DNA of 64,000 bases from Planctomycetota bacterium (GTDB taxonomy: Bacteria > Planctomycetota > UBA1135 > GCA-002686595): NCBI GenBank assembly GCA_028278425.1, contig JANQEJ010000222.1:1-64000 (forward strand), read 5' to 3'. Position 1 is the first letter of the stretch. Each line of letters begins with the position of its first letter. Both the position numbers and the translations under genes were made by a program. The notes under the pieces are model-generated. The model ran no database searches. It was not told where the DNA came from and worked only from the letters and a program-made list of their open reading frames with translations. This document shows positions 60,271-64,000 of the stretch, piece by piece.

Positions 60271-61623
60271 ATGGAGGAACGCTTCCTGGGCCGCGCCGGC
60301 GAGCTCGCCGTCCTCGAGGAGCTCGCCGCTTCGGGCAAGGCCGAGCTCTTCGTCCTCTACGGCCGCCGGCGCGTCGGCAAGACCGAGCTGCTCCAACAGC
60401 TCTGCAAGAGCCGCCGCGCCGTCTACTTCCTCGCCGCGCAGGTCCGCGACCGCGACAACCTGCGCGCGTTCCGCGCGGCGCTCCAGGAGGGCCTCAACGA
60501 CCCGCTCGTCGAGAACGTCGAGTTCACCGACTGGTCCGCCGCCCTCGGCTACGCGGCGGAGCGCGCAGGCGACGAGCGGCTGATCGTCGTCCTCGACGAG
60601 TTCCCCTACCTCTGCGAGGCGAACAAGGGTCTCCCGTCGCTCCTGCAGCGCTTCTGGGATCAACGCGGCAAGCGCTCGTCCCTGATGCTGATCCTCTGCG
60701 GCAGCCAGACCTCCTTCATGGAGAAGGAAGTGCTCGCCGAGCGCTCCCCGCTTTTCGGTCGACGCACCGGCCAGCGCCGGCTCGAACCGCTCCCGCCCAG
60801 CGAGACCCTCTCCTTCTTCCCGCGCTGGTCGACGCGCGACCGCGTGCTCGCCTACGGCATTCTCGGCGGCATGCCGGCTTATCTGAACCGCTTCGACGAC
60901 GCGCGTTCGCTCGGCGAGAACGTCGCGCGCGAGGTGCTGCGACCGGAGGGCTACCTCTTCGACGAGGTGCAGTTCCTGCTGCGGACGGAGCTCTCGAGCC
61001 CGGCGACCTACAACAGCATCCTCGCCGCCGTCGCGCGCGGCGCCGAGCGCGTGGGCGACATCGCGCTCGCCGTCGGCATCGATTCGCCGACCGCCAACAA
61101 GTACCTGCACGTCCTGCGCGAGCTGCGGCTCGTCGAGCGCGCGATTCCGCTGACCGACCCCGACCCGCTGCGCTCGCGGCGCGGCACCTATCGCATCCTC
61201 GACCGCTTCCTCGCCTTCCACTTCCGCCACCTGCAGCCGCACCTCTCCCTGATCGAGGCCGGCCGCGGCGCTCGCGTCTACGAGCAGTTCATCCAGCCCG
61301 ACTTCGACCGCCTGTACGCGGAAGCGCGCGCCGAGCTCGTGCTCGAGCACGTGAACCGCCGCGCCGCCGAGCTCGTCGGCGAGGAGATCGTCGAGACCGG
61401 CCGCTGGGCCGGCCGCGCCGTGCTGGCCCTCGGCCGGACCGTCGAGGGCCGCTGCGTGGCGGCCGCGATCGAGCCCCGCAAGGGGGCGCTGCCGGCCGCG
61501 CTGGCGCGCGAAGTGGAGGAGTTGGGGAAGGTCTTCCCCGCGGTCGTTACGCTGGTCTACACGTGGACCGATCGGCCCGAGCACCCGCTCGAGGTCCGCG
61601 TCGTTCAGGAGGACGAGCTCTGA
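60271..61623 (+). CDS. AAA ATPase with DUF234 C-terminal domain
   Basis: 450 residues. Walker A GRRRVGKT (31-38), Walker B LIVVLDE (Asp109-Glu110), sensor ILCGSQTSFMEKEVL, a winged-helix region (LAAVARGAERVGDIALAVGI, SPTANKYLHVLRELRLVERA) and a C-terminal DUF234/nuclease-like part (RYLI-type AELVLEHVNRRAAELVGEEI, ALGRTVEGRCVAAAI). This family is common in archaea and scattered bacteria; its function is not firmly known. The stop overlaps the ATG of the next small gene (TGATG). Confidence 0.9.
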   Translation: MEERFLGRAGELAVLEELAASGKAELFVLYGRRRVGKTELLQQLCKSRRAVYFLAAQVRDRDNLRAFRAALQEGLNDPLVENVEFTDWSAALGYAAERAGDERLIVVLDEFPYLCEANKGLPSLLQRFWDQRGKRSSLMLILCGSQTSFMEKEVLAERSPLFGRRTGQRRLEPLPPSETLSFFPRWSTRDRVLAYGILGGMPAYLNRFDDARSLGENVAREVLRPEGYLFDEVQFLLRTELSSPATYNSILAAVARGAERVGDIALAVGIDSPTANKYLHVLRELRLVERAIPLTDPDPLRSRRGTYRILDRFLAFHFRHLQPHLSLIEAGRGARVYEQFIQPDFDRLYAEARAELVLEHVNRRAAELVGEEIVETGRWAGRAVLALGRTVEGRCVAAAIEPRKGALPAALAREVEELGKVFPAVVTLVYTWTDRPEHPLEVRVVQEDEL

Positions 61624-61958
61624 TGTCCCTCGACAAGCGCTTTCAGGAATACTTCGCCGCCCTCGACCGCTCCGGCAACGAGGACCGCTGCTTCCTCTGC
61701 CGCCGCGCGCCGGCGGAGGTGAAGACCTTCTTTGGATTCCACGAAGACGGCACGCCGCTCGACGCCGAGGCCTTTGGGCTCGAGGACGTCGTGCTCGAGA
61801 AGCCCGACATCATGAGCTACCGCGGCACGCGGCCGGTCTGCGCGGTGTGCCAGATCAACCTGGACGCGGTCTTCATGGCCGACAACGGGCACGCGACGCT
61901 CCGGGCGGTTCTCCGCGAGATGGAGCACGAGCGGGACCGGCTCTGGCCCCAAGGCTGA
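61623..61958 (+). CDS. Small Cys-rich protein coupled to the ATPase
   Basis: 111 residues. ATG 61623 shares one base with the ATPase stop. Two CxxC pairs (RCFLCRRAP near residue 23, PVCAVCQIN near 72) probably bind zinc. The remainder is acidic and helical (LRAVLREMEHERDRLWPQG). Family not recognised. Coupling suggests it partners the ATPase. The stop and the convergent SGNH gene's stop lie in the palindrome CTGAGCTCAG (61955-61964). Confidence 0.78.
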   Translation: MSLDKRFQEYFAALDRSGNEDRCFLCRRAPAEVKTFFGFHEDGTPLDAEAFGLEDVVLEKPDIMSYRGTRPVCAVCQINLDAVFMADNGHATLRAVLREMEHERDRLWPQG

Positions 61959-61960
61959 GC

Positions 61961-63214
61961 TCAGTTCGGCATGGCGTCCAGCAGCGCCTGCCCGATGCTT
62001 CGCGCGAAGAGCTCCATCCCGACGCCGCGGAAGTGGCAGCCGTCGTAGTACGTCGGCGCTTCAAGCTCGGCGAACGTGTCGGTCCCATCGAGGAACGCGA
62101 CGCCGGCGCCGACCAGTCGGGGTCCGGCCGCGCGGAGCCTCGGATAGCCGGCCTGGACGCCCGCCCGCCACGCCTTGGGAAGGCCGCCCGTCTTCTGCTC
62201 TTCGGGGGTGAGCGGCTTCGAACCGGCGTCGTGCAACGTCGGTTGCAGCGCGTGTAGGTAGACGATGCCGCGCTCGCGGCAGATCGCGTCCAACGAGATC
62301 GACGCGGAGACCCAGACGTCCACGATGTCGTCGACCGCGCCCTTCGGACGCTTCTCCTTCACCGGCCCCCGCGCCGGGTCGTCCTTCGACGTCGAGAGGC
62401 TCGCGACGAGCTCACCCTGCAACTCCCGCCATCGGACCCGCAGAGCGGCCACCCGCGCCATCGCGCGTCGGCCCAGAACCACGCTGTAGGAGTATCCGCG
62501 CGACAGCGCGCGCTCCGCGGTCGCCTCGATCTCGTCCTGGAGGTCGACGATCTCGGTCAGGAGGTCCAACCGCGCCTCGTCGCTCTCGCGCCCGGAAGCG
62601 ACGTGGCCCCAGCGCGGCCAGTGCGGATGAGCGTGGTGAGCACCCATTCTCACGTTGTCGACGCCGAGCGCGACTTCGTTGAAGCCGTCGATGTTCACCA
62701 CGGCGTCGGGTTCGTAGCCCAGCGAGAGAAGGTACGCGACGAGCATCAACTGCTGCGGCTGTTTGAAGGACCCGCGGCCGTGGTTCAGGATCGTGATCTT
62801 CCGTCCCCTGAAGCGAGGGTCCTCGCCGATCACGCGCTGGATCGCGTTCGCTCCCTTTCGGCCGACCAGCCCGGATACGGAGCCACCGACGACCAGGATC
62901 TCGAACGAATCGTCGTACAGCCCTTCCCGGTAGCTCCGCGCGCCGCTCTCGATCAGGTTCGACTTCGTGTGCGACTCCCATCCGAAGTATGGGTGGATGC
63001 CGTGGATCCTCTCCACGAAGTCGCCCCTGCGCGGCCGCTCCTCGAGACCGGGTATCGGATCGCGGATCGAGCTGACGGTCCGCTCGAGCACTTCGCGCGT
63101 TTCCGCCGCGCTGTACGCCTCGCCCCGCGCGGCGTAGTAGCCGCGAAGAACGAGCTCCCCCAGAATCACCCAAACCGGGAGGAAAGCGACGGCGACGAGC
63201 ACCTTGCGACGCAT
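61961..63214 (-). CDS. Membrane-anchored SGNH/GDSL-like protein
   Basis: 417 residues from ATG 63214, 6 nt after TACCGT; this start gives a clean anchor helix (RRKVLVAVAFLPVWVILGEL). The block FEILVVGGSVSGLVG (Ser112) corresponds to the nucleophile motif. ITILNHGRGSFKQPQQLMLV and VVNIDGFNEVAL hold the Gly and Asn positions (GxND-like). YYDGCHFRGVGMELFA near the C-terminus supplies Asp-x-x-His. Possible role: deacylation or acyl transfer on exported glycans. No acyltransferase is adjacent. Confidence 0.82.
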   Translation of the reverse strand: MRRKVLVAVAFLPVWVILGELVLRGYYAARGEAYSAAETREVLERTVSSIRDPIPGLEERPRRGDFVERIHGIHPYFGWESHTKSNLIESGARSYREGLYDDSFEILVVGGSVSGLVGRKGANAIQRVIGEDPRFRGRKITILNHGRGSFKQPQQLMLVAYLLSLGYEPDAVVNIDGFNEVALGVDNVRMGAHHAHPHWPRWGHVASGRESDEARLDLLTEIVDLQDEIEATAERALSRGYSYSVVLGRRAMARVAALRVRWRELQGELVASLSTSKDDPARGPVKEKRPKGAVDDIVDVWVSASISLDAICRERGIVYLHALQPTLHDAGSKPLTPEEQKTGGLPKAWRAGVQAGYPRLRAAGPRLVGAGVAFLDGTDTFAELEAPTYYDGCHFRGVGMELFARSIGQALLDAMPN

Positions 63215-63330
63215 CGGGACACGGTAGCGCGGGCGGACGGGGTCCAGAACCCCGGCTCCGACCGGAACGCGTTCGAGCCCCCTCGGATTTGGCTCCGCCT
63301 CGGGCATGAGATCGCCCTATTCTCCCGCGG

Positions 63331-64000
63331 ATGGCTACGCCGGCGCCGAAGCGGTGGAGCCGACTCCTCACCCTGATCGGGGGCAAGGACATCGGCTTCG
63401 TGGGCAAGTGGGTCTTGCTCGCTTCGCTCGTGGGCATCGCCGGAGGGCTCGCGGCCGTCGCCTTCGAGCACCTGATCCAGCTCGTCCAGGAGAACGTGCT
63501 CGTCGGACCCGCGGGGATCGAAGGCGAGAGCTCCGAAGGCCCCTGGGGCTGGCGCACGGCGCTCATCCTCCTGGTTCCTGCGGCGGGGGGCTTCGTGGCG
63601 CTCTGGCTGGCCGTCCGGTTCTCGCCCGAATCGGAAGGCCACGGCACCGAGCAGTTCATTCGCACCTTCCACGAGAAGGACGGCAAGGTCCGCAAGCGGA
63701 CGGTCGCGGTGAAGGCGCTCGCGAGCGCCGTCACGATCGGGAGCGGCGGCTCCGGCGGCCAGGAGGGTCCGGTGTGCCAGATCGGGGGCGGCGTCGGCAG
63801 CGCGATCGCGGACGGCTTCAAGCTGCCCGAGCGCGACCGGCGGATCTTCCTGCTCGCGGGCGGGAGCGCGGGCATCGGCGCGCTCTTCTGTGCGCCGCTC
63901 GGCGGAGCGCTCTTCGCGCCCGAGGTGCTCTACAAGAAGCCCGAGTACGAGGGCGAGGCGATCATCCCCTGCATCATCGCGTCGATCATCGCGTTCACGA
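63331..64000 (+). CDS. ClC-family chloride channel/transporter (partial, runs off the window)
   Basis: The first 223 residues are visible from ATG 63331, 7 nt after TATTCT; the frame is open at the right edge. ClC signatures: EGHGTEQFI at the GxGxP position, VTIGSGGSGGQEGPVCQIGG at the GK/REGP filter region, and IGALFCAPLGGALFAPEVLY. The gating Glu of EGP is kept, while the usual Arg/Lys before it is Gln. It would move chloride, possibly in exchange for protons. CBS domains, if any, lie beyond the window. Confidence 0.92.
   Translation, partial: MATPAPKRWSRLLTLIGGKDIGFVGKWVLLASLVGIAGGLAAVAFEHLIQLVQENVLVGPAGIEGESSEGPWGWRTALILLVPAAGGFVALWLAVRFSPESEGHGTEQFIRTFHEKDGKVRKRTVAVKALASAVTIGSGGSGGQEGPVCQIGGGVGSAIADGFKLPERDRRIFLLAGGSAGIGALFCAPLGGALFAPEVLYKKPEYEGEAIIPCIIASIIAFT

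Noticed and set aside
1-64000. tRNA, rRNA and known riboswitch genes
   Set aside because: I found no cloverleaf with a CCA end, no rRNA signature and no riboswitch consensus that I could support by eye.

Overview
The window is high-GC (mostly well above 60 %) and has no rRNA or tRNA genes that I can see. Several traits together point to a planctomycete-like bacterium: ECF sigma factors fused to or paired with membrane proteins, a Ser/Thr kinase fused to a formylglycine-generating-enzyme-like domain beside an ECF sigma factor, sulfatases, and very large secreted FG-GAP/HYR/kelch proteins sharing terminal modules. This placement is inference from gene content, not a database result.

Layout. 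0-10 kb: the end of an unidentified gene, a secreted FG-GAP protein, a membrane-anchored protein, and a 1830-residue secreted protein with six FG-GAP-like repeats and ten HYR domains. 10-20.6 kb: a frameshifted ECF sigma-membrane-receptor fusion, a DUF1579 protein, a decayed nucleotidyltransferase with its small partner, a sulfatase, a beta-lactamase-fold hydrolase and an amidase. 20.6-24.5 kb: a lower-GC segment with an XRE regulator, a sigma-like/helical pair and two small exported proteins. 24.5-33 kb: xdhC, an M48 protease, an MDR oxidoreductase, yciB, an ECF sigma/kinase pair and a PQQ-type sugar dehydrogenase. 33-42.4 kb: a kelch protein, a salicylyl/anthraniloyl-CoA hydroxylase-reductase fusion, a three-gene acyl-transfer cassette (SGNH, MBOAT, sulfatase-like) and a ParB-like protein. 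42.5-45.6 kb: an operon of two CBS proteins, DUF6614 and bifunctional ftcD.

45.6-49.6 kb is the most interesting segment: a compact, lower-GC island with three coupled genes (soluble GAF-GAF histidine kinase, receiver-domain protein without a DNA-binding domain, metallo-beta-lactamase-fold hydrolase). A degenerate duplicate of the 3' end of ftcD lies immediately after the third stop codon, and a broken phage tail-tube gene follows. I do not recognise the arrangement as a named system; it looks like a mobile signalling/effector cassette, possibly defensive.

50-64 kb: a second ECF sigma-receptor fusion, an RRM protein, slyD, an AraC regulator with a GyrI-like partner, a membrane glycosyltransferase-like protein, a low-molecular-weight phosphatase, a lamin-tail-domain protein, an AAA/DUF234 ATPase with a small Cys-rich partner, an SGNH protein and the start of a ClC channel.

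Two sequence-level themes recur. Many start codons lie only 6-10 nt downstream of a TANNNT box, suggesting leaderless transcripts. Two convergent gene pairs end inside long, nearly perfect palindromes that contain both stop codons and share the core GTACGGTGCCG.
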